Positions 12,881 to 20,613 of a DNA stretch of 23,689 nucleotides are shown one piece after another (position 1 is the first letter of the stretch; each line of letters begins with the position of its first letter). The DNA is taken from assembly GCA_035606335.1 (NCBI GenBank), contig DATNFP010000112.1, forward strand, positions 1 to 23,689. The letters are read 5' to 3'. A program made the translations under genes and the position numbers. The notes under the pieces were generated by a model. The model did not search any database. It was not told the origin of the DNA and was given only the letters and a program-made list of their open reading frames with translations. The DNA comes from DATNFP01 sp035606335. GTDB taxonomy: Bacteria; Bacteroidota; Bacteroidia; Chitinophagales; Chitinophagaceae.

Positions 12881-13129
12881 TTATTTTTTCACGCTATCGT
12901 AGCCTGTATTATGCACATTATTTGCCTTGGTGCCGGTGTCATTTACATTCGTTCTATTGCTGTCTTTATCTCTGGCCGGATCGTTGGCTCCATAAGTCGC
13001 AGGTGGAGAGCCTTTAGTATTTGTTGAGTCTATGGGAGTGCTGCTGCCATTATTAGAAGCATGATTTGCGGTACATGAAATAAATGTCCCGATCAGAATA
13101 GCAAGAAAACTGAGCTTTAATAATTTCAT
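12881..13129 (-). CDS. Small low-complexity lipoprotein (82 aa)
   Basis: Signal peptide with lipobox FISC (Cys19), then about 63 residues rich in Asn, Thr, Ser, Asp and Gly, including a short conserved-looking block YGANDPARDKDSN and the end HNTGYDSVKK. No domain is recognised. It lies 70 bases upstream of the related lipoprotein at 12409-12810 and 60 bases downstream of mtgA, all on the minus strand, so the three may share a transcript. Disordered lipoproteins of this type are common in Bacteroidota and have no known function. Confidence 0.75.
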   Translation of the reverse strand: MKLLKLSFLAILIGTFISCTANHASNNGSSTPIDSTNTKGSPPATYGANDPARDKDSNRTNVNDTGTKANNVHNTGYDSVKK

Positions 13130-13189
13130 AAACTACTTTTTTAAGTAATAGATAAAATATTATGCCCGCGACTATATATATTTTATAAA

Positions 13190-13906
13190 TTATTTAACTA
13201 ATGCATCTATATCCGGATCTCCTTCCAGGTTATCCATTTGTCGCATTATTTGTGGGTACCGCCATCTTACCCATCCGCAAGCGGGCTTTACTGTAAATCT
13301 TTTAGGGTTAGGCAGACAAGCGATGATCATTGCTGCTTGAGCTCTGGTAAGGTCTTTTGCGTGTTTGCCAAAATATCTTTTAGATGCAGCCTCTATTCCG
13401 TATACCCCGGGGCCCATTTCTATCACATTCAGGTATACTTCAAGTATTCTTTTTTTGCCCCATATTTTCTCTATTAGCTCAGTAAAGTAAAATTCCGGTA
13501 CTTTTCTTATGTATCTCGATACTCCCTCGCCTTGCCATAAAAAAACATTTTTTGCTGTTTGCTGGCTGATGGTGCTTGCTCCTGCTCCTCTTATGCGATG
13601 CTTTCTTCCTGTCTTGCCATTAATGCTTTTTTCTATTGCTTTCCAGTCAAATCCTCCATGTTCGGGAAACAGTTGGTCTTCACTTGCGATGGCTGCCAGT
13701 TTCACATTGGGTGATATTTCGTTCCAACTCACATAGTCTCTGTTCAGGCCATATCCTTCTATTAAGGATACTGTTTGTGTTATGGTAATAGGTGGGAGCA
13801 CCCATTTGCAAATGATCAGATACAGCAAAGACGAAACGAATAAGAATAATATAATGCGAAATATACTTCGCCAGAATCCTCTTTTTTTGCTCTTTTTATT
13901 TGCCAT
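13190..13906 (-). CDS. mtgA: Monofunctional peptidoglycan glycosyltransferase
   Basis: A 238-residue GT51 enzyme that polymerises lipid II into glycan strands at the inner membrane, without a transpeptidase domain. A basic start (MANKKSKKRG) and one membrane helix (about 13-36) are followed by the GT51 domain: ASEDQLFPEHGGFDW with catalytic Glu76, RGAGASTISQQTAKN (106-120), and KKRILEVYLNVIEMGPGVYG with the second Glu156. Length and order fit MtgA, not a bifunctional PBP1. The usual N-F after E-D is Q-L here, a mild variation. The gene lies between a secreted hypothetical and two lipoprotein genes, all on the minus strand. Confidence 0.93.
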   Translation of the reverse strand: MANKKSKKRGFWRSIFRIILFLFVSSLLYLIICKWVLPPITITQTVSLIEGYGLNRDYVSWNEISPNVKLAAIASEDQLFPEHGGFDWKAIEKSINGKTGRKHRIRGAGASTISQQTAKNVFLWQGEGVSRYIRKVPEFYFTELIEKIWGKKRILEVYLNVIEMGPGVYGIEAASKRYFGKHAKDLTRAQAAMIIACLPNPKRFTVKPACGWVRWRYPQIMRQMDNLEGDPDIDALVK

Positions 13907-13948
13907 CGGGACAGAAAGATAAAATGATTAATGAAATAGCTTTGATAA

Positions 13949-14839
13949 TTATTTATAGCTTTCTTTAAAGCGGATACACACTGTCCCTTTGTTGCGCTCT
14001 TTTTTTATAATTAGCTCACAGATTGGTTTGATAAAGTATAGATGATATTCCATATCCTCACAACCTTTGCCCGTTATCACGCTTTGATATTTTATCAATT
14101 GTTTTTTTATAAATGCTTCTTTATTAGCTGCACTTGCCGTCTCTTTGTTTGCCGGGACTTGCTTGTAGCATTTTGAATCACCTCCATTCTCCACAAACTT
14201 CTTAGTCACTCTGAATTCAGGAAAGAAAACTGATCTTTCTTTTAGCTTGCCGCTCGCGTCATATTTATATGATTCAATGTGCACCACGTCTTTCCTGTTA
14301 TCATTCAGTCGCACTTCCTTGTATTTTACATTTCTTTTATCATAGTAGTCGGTTGTATAAAATTCCACTCTTCCGTTGAAGTATGAACATTCAGTTACAG
14401 TGCTTTCTCCGTCTTTTGTTTTGTCGTATTCGTATGTCTTTGTTATGTTGGTATTCTTGTGCTCATCTACCACACTGTAAGAGCTAAGCCTGTTTTTGGT
14501 ATCATATTTCCATGTGCTTACATGTTGCAGCACATCATTCCTGTATTCTTCCTTTTTATTTATCTGCTTGTTCTTGCCAAAGTAATTAACTGTTTTATGG
14601 TCTACCTTATCATATAGTGAATGATCCTGGCTCATTGTTATTGAGCTGTCGGGAGATATAAATACTTGTGTGCTGTCAGAAAGCCATATTCTGAAACTGT
14701 CTTTGTAGCTGATGTTGTAATTATATTCTCTGTAGAGTGTAGTTGCCTTATAGGTATGCCATCCGGTATTAAAGGTGGGTTGTCCATATCCCTCAATGAC
14801 AAATAACAGAAGTATAGCTAAAAGCAAACATTTCTTCAT
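13949..14839 (-). CDS. Secreted hypothetical protein with YD-like repeats
   Basis: A 296-residue protein with a signal peptide (MKKCLLLAILLLFVIEGYG, cleavage likely before QP). The middle (about residues 75-215) repeats a short beta pattern with tyrosines, e.g. WKYDTKNRLSSYSVVDE, YEYDKTKDGESTVTE and YKYDASGKLKERSVFF, similar in rhythm to YD or MORN-like repeats. The C-terminus contains KGCEDMEYHLYF and a Cys-rich end. The ATG at 14839 is preferred to a TTG one codon upstream. It is divergent from the DinB-like gene and 42 bases upstream of mtgA. Periplasmic or surface location is likely; function is unknown. Confidence 0.7.
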   Translation of the reverse strand: MKKCLLLAILLLFVIEGYGQPTFNTGWHTYKATTLYREYNYNISYKDSFRIWLSDSTQVFISPDSSITMSQDHSLYDKVDHKTVNYFGKNKQINKKEEYRNDVLQHVSTWKYDTKNRLSSYSVVDEHKNTNITKTYEYDKTKDGESTVTECSYFNGRVEFYTTDYYDKRNVKYKEVRLNDNRKDVVHIESYKYDASGKLKERSVFFPEFRVTKKFVENGGDSKCYKQVPANKETASAANKEAFIKKQLIKYQSVITGKGCEDMEYHLYFIKPICELIIKKERNKGTVCIRFKESYK

Positions 14840-14933
14840 CAATAAGTTATTCCGAGTTTAATATTAAAGGTGCAAAAAATATTTTTTTATTAATAATTGG
14901 CACATGTTTTTAGTTTCATGTTAAACTTGCCTT

Positions 14934-15425
14934 ATGAATAAAGATAGCTCAAAACAGGACGATATAGTAAGGGAGCAATTAATTAAGCTGCTGCAGGGGG
15001 AGCAGGCTCATGCGTCTTTCGATAATGCAATAAATGGACTGCATGAAAAATTAAGAGGTGTTGTACCTGAAAATTTGCCCTATAGTATCTGGCAGATCGT
15101 GGAGCATATACGCATTACACAATGGGATATTCTTGAGTTTTCAAGGAACGCAAATCATCGATCTCCTAAATGGCCTGAAAGTTATTGGCCAAAAGAAAAA
15201 GATCCAAAGGATAATGCACAATGGGAAAAAACTATAAAACAAATTAAAGAGGACCAGGATGAATTTGTGGAATTATTGAAAGATGAGGGCAGTGATTTAT
15301 ATAAGCCGTTCCCTTGGGGTGATGGACAGAATCTGTTACGGGAAGCAATGCTAATTGCCGATCATAATAGCTATCATACTGGTGAGATTATTGTTATCAG
15401 AAGGCTTTTGAAGAACTGGAAATAA
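14934..15425 (+). CDS. DinB/YfiT-like putative metal-dependent protein
   Basis: A 163-residue four-helix-bundle protein of the DinB superfamily. The metal-binding triad is visible as His58 (VEHIRITQWD) and His144 plus His148 (IADHNSYHTGEI), spaced as in the family. Members include thiol-dependent S-transferases (bacillithiol, mycothiol) and many of unknown activity; Bacteroidota copies are usually uncharacterised. The name comes from damage induction in Bacillus, but no SOS box is evident here. It is a single plus-strand gene, convergent with 15438-15890 at a distance of 12 bases. Confidence 0.87.
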   Translation: MNKDSSKQDDIVREQLIKLLQGEQAHASFDNAINGLHEKLRGVVPENLPYSIWQIVEHIRITQWDILEFSRNANHRSPKWPESYWPKEKDPKDNAQWEKTIKQIKEDQDEFVELLKDEGSDLYKPFPWGDGQNLLREAMLIADHNSYHTGEIIVIRRLLKNWK

Positions 15426-15437
15426 TTAGCAGCAGTT

Positions 15438-15890
15438 TTAGTATATGCTGCCATTTGTAGCGACAACAATTCTTGTGCTTGTCATGCTTTTTATAAAAGA
15501 GATAATTCTTAACCAGCAAAGTATTTGATAATCAGCGAAGGGGTGATCTTTGCTGCCATCTCTTTCTTTTCTTAGTTTTTGCACCTGGGAGCCGCAAAAC
15601 TCAAGCATTCTTTCGCCTGTTTGTTGTTGGTTGTTTGCGGCAAGAAACATTTCCTGAAACTCGCGAATGATGTTATCAAAAAATTCGTCTGCTTTTATAA
15701 ATGCTTCTGCAGTGTTGGGTACTTTCTTCACCTGCCACTGCCTGTGTGAAAATTTTTCTATCCAGTTGCGTAGACTATTACGGATTACAGCCCCACGCTC
15801 TACCAACGACTGAACCTGCTTTTCAGTCAGCTCCAGTTCGCCATTCGATAACTTCAGAAAATACTTGTCGTCCCGTTCTGTAATTTCCAT
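15438..15890 (-). CDS. Hypothetical protein (150 aa)
   Basis: No family recognised. The N-terminus (MEITERDDKYFLKLSNGELELTEKQVQSLVERGA) resembles a short beta hairpin followed by helices, and the rest is mostly helical and charged, with a single pair HRQW and a C-terminal hydrophobic stretch (ILCWLRIISFIKS). There is no signal peptide. It is monocistronic on the minus strand, with an operator-like repeat about 67 bases upstream of the start (15957-15983). The clean ATG and full open frame support a real gene; a role cannot be given. Confidence 0.6.
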   Translation of the reverse strand: MEITERDDKYFLKLSNGELELTEKQVQSLVERGAVIRNSLRNWIEKFSHRQWQVKKVPNTAEAFIKADEFFDNIIREFQEMFLAANNQQQTGERMLEFCGSQVQKLRKERDGSKDHPFADYQILCWLRIISFIKSMTSTRIVVATNGSIY

Positions 15891-15956
15891 TACTTAGTAT
15901 TAACAGCAATTAATTGTCAATTTTACGGCGATAACAAATTTCAATTACTTGATTGC

Positions 15957-15983
15957 TATGTTATTAACATATACGTTAACATA
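15957..15983 (-). promoter_or_regulatory. Operator-like repeats upstream of a hypothetical gene
   Basis: TATGTTA-T-TAACATA (15957-15971) is a perfect 7-bp inverted repeat around one base, and TTAACATA recurs directly 12 bases later (15976-15983). It lies 67 bases upstream of the start at 15890. The region is AT-rich, so chance is possible. Confidence 0.3.
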
Positions 15984-16110
15984 ATAGGCCTGTTACGCTG
16001 CCCTGATGACATCGCTGCAAATAGCACAGGATACTGATAAATAATAAAATATAATTCTACGTAACAATAAGGAAAATCAGGAATTATCAGTTAGTAGAGA
16101 TCAGGTAAAT

Positions 16111-16587
16111 TTATTGTTCGTCAAGAATTTTTTTCTTTTGTATGGCAAATTCTTCCTCTGTTAATATACCTTCCTTTTTAAGCTCATTTAGCTTGATCAA
16201 ATGATCTAATGCATCTTTTTTAGATGCATTGTCGAGTAGTTTTTCTTTGTATTCCTCATCTTTCAATCTGGGAGAGGCTAAGACGATAATAAAACCTAAT
16301 ACACTTAAAAAAAATGTAGCTATTACTGCATATACACCACCTATTCTTCTATCTTTTCCAATAAAAGCTGCCGCTATAGAAAGTAGAAACGATAGCACGA
16401 TACCGATCCTTATCGAGGGGGTGTCAATAACGAGAAATGTGAAAAAATCTAGAAAAGAGATAATTATTAAAGTAATTATTATAGCGTCTTTTTTACGCTC
16501 GTTTATAGTCGACATATATCTTAAGGTTGTAAATAGTTTAGCTATCAGTAAATATACAACAGTGCAAAATAAAAAAAGAAGAAACAT
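16111..16587 (-). CDS. SHOCT-domain membrane protein
   Basis: A 158-residue protein with four hydrophobic segments (about 1-18, 37-53, 59-77, 84-104) and a C-terminal SHOCT domain (DHLIKLNELKKEGILTEEEFAIQKKKILDE, about 128-157; the motif is a short helical hairpin common at protein ends). SHOCT domains are thought to mediate oligomerisation or recruitment. A later in-frame ATG (MSTINERKK, residue 25) would drop the first helix. It is 26 bases downstream of the large receptor gene on the same strand and may share its transcript. Confidence 0.75.
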   Translation of the reverse strand: MFLLFLFCTVVYLLIAKLFTTLRYMSTINERKKDAIIITLIIISFLDFFTFLVIDTPSIRIGIVLSFLLSIAAAFIGKDRRIGGVYAVIATFFLSVLGFIIVLASPRLKDEEYKEKLLDNASKKDALDHLIKLNELKKEGILTEEEFAIQKKKILDEQ

Positions 16588-16613
16588 TTTTTATGAGCCA
16601 CTAACTTTTGATA

Positions 16614-19100
16614 TCAATTTGCATCATCAGGATTATTTTCATCTGTGTGGTCATCTTTTTTGGCCTTGTATTCCATTTTACCAAATTTATATGAAATGCT
16701 TAATCCAAATGAACGATAGGGTAGTTTTCTGTCGGTTACATAATAAAAATTAACTCCCGAAACATTTGTTGGCTGGTTCACGTATTTGTTAAATGGATCG
16801 GTAGTAGTAAATGCGATGCTTGCTTTTTTCTTAAATAAATATTTCCTAGCTGCAAAGTTGTAGGTGGTGAATGAAGGGAATGTTCCTTGTATCTCATGGC
16901 GCACCGAATTAAAGTTGCCAAAAAATTCAAAGGCGATATCATTACCTAATTGATAAGTCGCGTTTATATTCGATCTGTAATTAAAGCTGTTTGAAGTTCC
17001 TTCTGCGGGTATATTGCTCACAATATATTTATCAAACCCATTAAAATTGCCACGAATTTCAAGCTGTTGCGTTATTGGAATATTAACGTAAATATTTAAT
17101 CCTGCCAGTTGTTGTGAGCCAACATTTACATCTGTGGTTACCGCTACATTTTTATATACGGAATCTCCTGCCGCCAGGGACGTATAATATTGCACATAGG
17201 TTTGTATATCATCCACATTGTAGCGGTAATATCCTGTCACAAGAATAGAACCACCCTTGGTGAAAGTTTTAAAATATGATAGCTCTACACTATGTCCTAT
17301 CTCAGGTTTTAGTAATGGGTTTCCCGCGCTTAGGTTTGTAGGATCTGTTGCATTGATAAATGGATTCAGTTCTCGGTATCGTGGTCGTTCCAGTCTTCTT
17401 GTATAGCTTAGTTTCAGAGTTTGGTTGTTGGCAAAAGTTCGCACAAGGGTTGCTGTAGGCACCACTGTATTATAGGAAGGGATAACGCCCGCTTCAATAC
17501 CCGAATTATCAGCCTTTGTATCTGTTACCTCATCTCTTAAGCCTACTTTTAGCTTATAGTCTTTAGAGATATTGTATGTTGCAGAAACATAACCTGCATA
17601 TACATTTTGATTATAATTAAAATTATCAATTTGCGAAACATCCATATTATATACATCTGCTAATGCATCCAACGCATAGTAGTCGGCATAGCTTTTTATA
17701 TTACTGAACGAACCTTTCGCCCCCATATCAATGCTTACTTTTTTATTTATTGGTTGCGAATAATCTATTATCAGGTATGTCTCTCGGTCCTTCGCATTAT
17801 TGTTGCCTTTTGCTCCGGAAAATAATGAGTCACTCGAAGTGTAAAATTGTTGTTGATCAAAAAATGTAGTATGGTTTGCGTTGTTTTGTTGATAAGAAAT
17901 ATCCAGCTCCTGTCCCTCTGTGTTAAAAGTTTTTTTATAATCTACATTCCAGTCCAGGCTTCGGAAAGTGAAATTATTATTAGAGGTTCTTAATGTACTA
18001 ATGTCATTTAATATCCCTGTTGAGTTAGGAGCATAAATTATTTCTTGTTGATTGGTAGGGCCATTTGTTTTATAACCAAATTCGTTTTCGCTGATAGAAA
18101 CAGTTATGTCATCCTTTTTTGTAATGTTCCATTCGGCCCCTATTTGTGCTCTGTAGCCTGTTCTTTGGGTAGTGCCCTGTCCGTTTTGTATTAAGCCTGT
18201 TTTATTACCGGAGCTATCGGTAGCTATTCTATTCAGGCTACTGGGGGTAGTGCTTGGCAGCATTGCATTACCACTTAGTGACGCATTTAGGCTAAATGCG
18301 CCCTTTCGCGCATTTATATTGGCTGATCCATTTTCAAGCCTAGTTCCGCCAGATAATGTTACATTGCCATTTATCCCATGCGATTTATTATCTTTTAGCA
18401 CTATGTTGATGATGCCTGCTGTCCCTTCTGCATCATATTTTGCTCCCGGGCTGGTTATCACCTCTATGCTTTTTATTTGGCTGGCAGGGATGGCTTGCAG
18501 CGCATCTGCCAGGTCATTATCAAACATTGCCGAAGGCTTACCGTTGATAAATATCCGCACATTGGAATTGCCCAGTAATTCCACATTACCATCCACATCT
18601 ACAGAAACTTGTGGAACTTTTTTTAAAACGTCTGTTGCTGTACCTCCCTGGCTGGTAATATCTTTCTCTACATTAAATACCAGTTTGTCAATATGGTTCT
18701 CCATATAGCTGCGTTGCCCTGTTACAGTTACACCTTGCAGCGATTTAGAATTATCAGAAAGAAATATTTCTCCGATATCTGCATTTTTTTTCCGGTTAGT
18801 CAATACTACATTGTTTATAGTTTTGGATTGATAACTGATAAAATCAATCTTTACACTATATACATCAGGTTTAAGATCATTGATCTGAAAAGCACCTTTA
18901 CTATCTGTTATCATCCCGTTCACAGGTTTACTATCTCCCTTTTTAAAGACTGAAACAGTTGCATATTCTATTGGTTGCTCTGATGTTGAATCAATAACAA
19001 TACCTGTTATTTTGCACGTACTGATTGTTTTGGGATCTTCTTGTGAAAAGCAGTGGATGTGGATTGCTACTAATAATACTGCGGAAATAATATACCTCAT
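16614..19100 (-). CDS. Outer-membrane beta-barrel receptor (CarboxypepD_reg plus OMP_b-brl_3)
   Basis: An 828-residue protein with a signal peptide (MRYIISAVLLVAIHIHCFSQ, cut after about 20). Next comes a carboxypeptidase-regulatory-like beta domain (ITGIVIDSTSEQPIEYATVSVF, 28-115), a plug-like domain (VFNVEKDITSQGGTATDVLKKVP to GTAGIINIVLKDN, about 140-236), and a TonB-receptor-like barrel of the OMP_b-brl_3 type to the C-terminus (LKLSYTRRLERPRYRELNPFI, YKFGKMEYK). A short acidic tail follows the last strand. Such proteins import or bind nutrients at the outer membrane; the substrate cannot be predicted, and no SusD partner is adjacent, arguing against a glycan PUL. A palindrome lies 8 bases upstream of the ATG. 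Confidence 0.92.
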   Translation of the reverse strand: MRYIISAVLLVAIHIHCFSQEDPKTISTCKITGIVIDSTSEQPIEYATVSVFKKGDSKPVNGMITDSKGAFQINDLKPDVYSVKIDFISYQSKTINNVVLTNRKKNADIGEIFLSDNSKSLQGVTVTGQRSYMENHIDKLVFNVEKDITSQGGTATDVLKKVPQVSVDVDGNVELLGNSNVRIFINGKPSAMFDNDLADALQAIPASQIKSIEVITSPGAKYDAEGTAGIINIVLKDNKSHGINGNVTLSGGTRLENGSANINARKGAFSLNASLSGNAMLPSTTPSSLNRIATDSSGNKTGLIQNGQGTTQRTGYRAQIGAEWNITKKDDITVSISENEFGYKTNGPTNQQEIIYAPNSTGILNDISTLRTSNNNFTFRSLDWNVDYKKTFNTEGQELDISYQQNNANHTTFFDQQQFYTSSDSLFSGAKGNNNAKDRETYLIIDYSQPINKKVSIDMGAKGSFSNIKSYADYYALDALADVYNMDVSQIDNFNYNQNVYAGYVSATYNISKDYKLKVGLRDEVTDTKADNSGIEAGVIPSYNTVVPTATLVRTFANNQTLKLSYTRRLERPRYRELNPFINATDPTNLSAGNPLLKPEIGHSVELSYFKTFTKGGSILVTGYYRYNVDDIQTYVQYYTSLAAGDSVYKNVAVTTDVNVGSQQLAGLNIYVNIPITQQLEIRGNFNGFDKYIVSNIPAEGTSNSFNYRSNINATYQLGNDIAFEFFGNFNSVRHEIQGTFPSFTTYNFAARKYLFKKKASIAFTTTDPFNKYVNQPTNVSGVNFYYVTDRKLPYRSFGLSISYKFGKMEYKAKKDDHTDENNPDDAN

Positions 19101-19108
19101 CTCGGAAA

Positions 19109-19125
19109 CCTGATAATTTATCAGG
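19109..19125 (-). promoter_or_regulatory. Palindrome directly upstream of the receptor gene
   Basis: CCTGATAA-T-TTATCAGG, perfect 8+8 around one base, ends 8 bases before the ATG at 19100. A further half-site, CCTGAT, lies at about 19139. It may be an operator, or a stem near the start codon. Confidence 0.4.
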
Positions 19126-19224
19126 CGTGAAACTAATGCCTGATTTTGTAGAAATTTTGAAACTACCTAAAATTCACTGGTTAATTAATAATTAAATAAT
19201 CTAATAAGAAAAATGCATAAGAAA

Positions 19225-19249
19225 GAAGCTACAGCGGAACTGTAGCTTC
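19225..19249 (-). terminator. Hairpin terminator of the small membrane-protein gene
   Basis: GAAGCTACAG-CGGAA-CTGTAGCTTC, a perfect 10-bp stem with a 5-base loop. On the minus strand TTTCTT and then ATTTTTC follow, so it would end the transcript of 19291-19446, whose stop is about 40 bases before it. The plus strand lacks a T-run. Confidence 0.65.
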
Positions 19250-19290
19250 TAGAAAAAACAACAGAGGATATATGGAGAGGAATAAAAAAT

Positions 19291-19446
19291 TTAATCTACA
19301 GTACCGCGTCTGATAAATCCTAGCAATAAGGAAATAATAGCTAAAACCAGTAAAATATGAATAAGACTACCGGCGTTCCATACAAATGCACCTAATACCC
19401 AGCCTATTATCAGTATTACTGCGATTATATACAATAGAGATCTCAT
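19291..19446 (-). CDS. Lmo0937/DUF5670-like small membrane protein (51 aa)
   Basis: A 51-residue protein with two hydrophobic segments (LLYIIAVILIIGWVLGAFVW and GSLIHILLVLAIISLLLGFI) and a short basic tail (RRGTVD). The pattern of a first helix ending in W-x-x-G, a short loop, then G-x-L-I-H-I-L-L-V-x-A-I-I is that of the lmo0937-family (DUF5670) small membrane proteins, which are usually 45-55 residues long and often stress-related. It has its own hairpin terminator downstream. Function is unknown; the family call rests on the LIHILLV block. Confidence 0.8.
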   Translation of the reverse strand: MRSLLYIIAVILIIGWVLGAFVWNAGSLIHILLVLAIISLLLGFIRRGTVD

Positions 19447-19514
19447 AATTAATACATTTTTGATTCAGCTTATTCGTTCAAAAGACCATGCCAACTATTG
19501 TTAGCCTATAAGAT

Positions 19515-19652
19515 TTATTTGCCATTAATAACCATATAGCTGAAGACAAGTAATAATGTAACTGTTATCAGCGCTACAATTATCCCTTCAATATCATAAT
19601 CTGTGGGAATAATCTTATCAAATTCTTTGAGTATAGCTTTCCTGTCTCTCAT
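19515..19652 (-). CDS. Small single-helix membrane protein (45 aa)
   Basis: Starting at the ATG at 19652 the protein reads as a charged start (MRDRKAILKEFDKIIPTDYD) and one membrane helix (IEGIIVALITVTLLLVFSYMVI) with a short NGK end. A longer frame from the ATG at 19715 adds 21 residues of unclear quality; the shorter form is preferred for its typical charge layout. No family is recognised. It is one of four very small membrane proteins in this window. Confidence 0.5.
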   Translation of the reverse strand: MRDRKAILKEFDKIIPTDYDIEGIIVALITVTLLLVFSYMVINGK

Positions 19653-19772
19653 GACTATATGTTTGGTAAGACACATAAAAACCGCGCCAATACCCTGATA
19701 TTTCAAAAACTGCATGGATCTTAAATGATTTGTTAACCGATATTAAACGCTTAGTTAATCATATTTTAAAAA

Positions 19773-19803
19773 TTGTTTACAATACCGTTGCCGTCCATCT
19801 TTG
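19773..19803 (+). promoter_or_regulatory. Putative promoter of a 36-residue peptide gene
   Basis: TTGT (19773-19776), 19 bases, then CATCTTTG (19796-19803): a 7-of-8 match to the -7 box at standard spacing with a partial -33 box. The ATG at 19829 follows 25 bases later. Confidence 0.4.
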
Positions 19804-19828
19804 TGACATAAAAAGAAATTTTCATCCA

Positions 19829-19939
19829 ATGAAAAGCAAAAAAGATAAAAACAAAGTAAAAGTTATAGTTATAAGCATATCAGCAATCATTGCTATGGTG
19901 CCAGTATGCCTTACTATCATTGATCATGTAATAGGCTAA
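19829..19939 (+). CDS. Small single-pass membrane peptide (36 aa)
   Basis: A lysine-rich start (MKSKKDKNKVK) followed by one membrane helix (VIVISISAIIAMVPVCLTII) and the end DHVIG. A longer in-frame extension exists to 19730, but the promoter-like element 19773-19803 falls inside it, so the internal ATG at 19829 is preferred. It has the same build as the 41-residue peptide at 7514-7639, though the two do not align well enough to call them paralogues. It is divergent from 19515-19652 and convergent with the lipoprotein gene 19952-20167. Function is unknown. Confidence 0.45.
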   Translation: MKSKKDKNKVKVIVISISAIIAMVPVCLTIIDHVIG

Positions 19940-19951
19940 TAATTCCTTTCC

Positions 19952-20167
19952 TTATTTTTTCATTGTGGAGTCTGCAGGCGGGGCGTTATCTGGCCCATTG
20001 GTAGAGCTGGGGGTATCAGTTTTAAATGTATCAGGTTTTTGTTTGGCAATTGTGGTAGTATCTGCAACAAACTTATCTTGCGAATCTCCTCGTGTGTGAT
20101 TAATATTTTTACAAGCTGCAAATAATAACACACCTGTCCACAGCGCAACTATTTTAATAATCTTCAT
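19952..20167 (-). CDS. Small low-complexity lipoprotein (71 aa)
   Basis: Signal peptide MKIIKIVALWTGVLLFAAC with lipobox FAAC (Cys19), then about 52 residues rich in Thr, Asp, Pro and Lys ending PPADSTMKK. No domain. The ATG at 20167 is chosen because it gives a normal lipoprotein signal; an upstream in-frame ATG at 20200 would add a charged extension before it. Composition is like the lipoproteins at 12409 and 12881, but they do not align closely. About 50 bases upstream lies a set of repeated CATTATA sites. Confidence 0.7.
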   Translation of the reverse strand: MKIIKIVALWTGVLLFAACKNINHTRGDSQDKFVADTTTIAKQKPDTFKTDTPSSTNGPDNAPPADSTMKK

Positions 20168-20213
20168 GGTTTTGCTTTTATCTGGTATTCGATAAAACAT
20201 TGTGCCTGTATTG

Positions 20214-20270
20214 TTTTATCATTATACACTATTAGCATAACCATTATACATTTCTGTTATAATGATAAAA
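20214..20270. repeat. Repeated operator-like sites and a 13-bp inverted repeat
   Basis: CATTATACA occurs at 20220-20228 and again at 20242-20250, 22 bases apart, which is two helical turns. A third, inverted version (TGTTATAATG) is at 20255-20264. The outer sequences TTTTATCATTATA (20214-20226) and its exact complement (20258-20270) form a 13-bp inverted repeat with a 31-base spacer. The spacing suits cooperative binding of a regulator upstream of the lipoprotein gene. Confidence 0.4.
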
Positions 20271-20361
20271 AACCGATTTTTTTGTTGGGGGTATTTATCC
20301 AATATTTATATAGTAAAGGCTATAATGATTTACCCTTTATGAAATTTATTAATGACAAAAA

Positions 20362-20541
20362 TTAGAAGCTGAGGCGAAAATGGGGCATGATTGGGCAATA
20401 GTTGTGGTAATTGTTACTGGCAGGCATGCGATGAAACAATTGCCTGTAAAGGATTGTATCCGTTGTAAAGCTGAATTTTACCCCAAAGTCATTTATTTTA
20501 AAAAATTGGGGAAACAAGACTAATGAAGTAGCCTTCGTGCT
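20362..20541 (-). pseudogene. Start-less reading frame, possible gene remnant
   Basis: A 59-codon frame between stops reads SLVLFPQFFKINDFGVKFSF... and ends ...MPHFRLSF. Its only ATG is at codon 39, so no full gene can begin here. Composition looks protein-like and the terminal Phe is compatible with a barrel end, but this is weak evidence. A competing 47-codon plus-strand ATG frame (20380-20523) overlaps it. Either could be chance. Confidence 0.25.
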
Positions 20542-20613
20542 TCAAAAAATTTCTTTGAGAGGATAAATTCTTATTTTTCAGGCTGATAAATCAAATAAAG
20601 CAATAGATAAGAT

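Larger units (their letters stand above)
20168..20613. other. Long intergenic region between lipoprotein and glycosyltransferase genes
   Basis: 446 bases. It contains the repeated sites at 20220-20264, a start-less minus-strand frame at 20362-20541, and an AT-rich leader before the ATG at 20614. No clear promoter boxes were found for the plus-strand gene. Confidence 0.6.

Noticed and set aside
20380..20523. A 47-codon plus-strand ATG frame
   Set aside because: Overlaps a longer start-less minus frame, no recognisable domain, no promoter; kept only as a remark in the findings.
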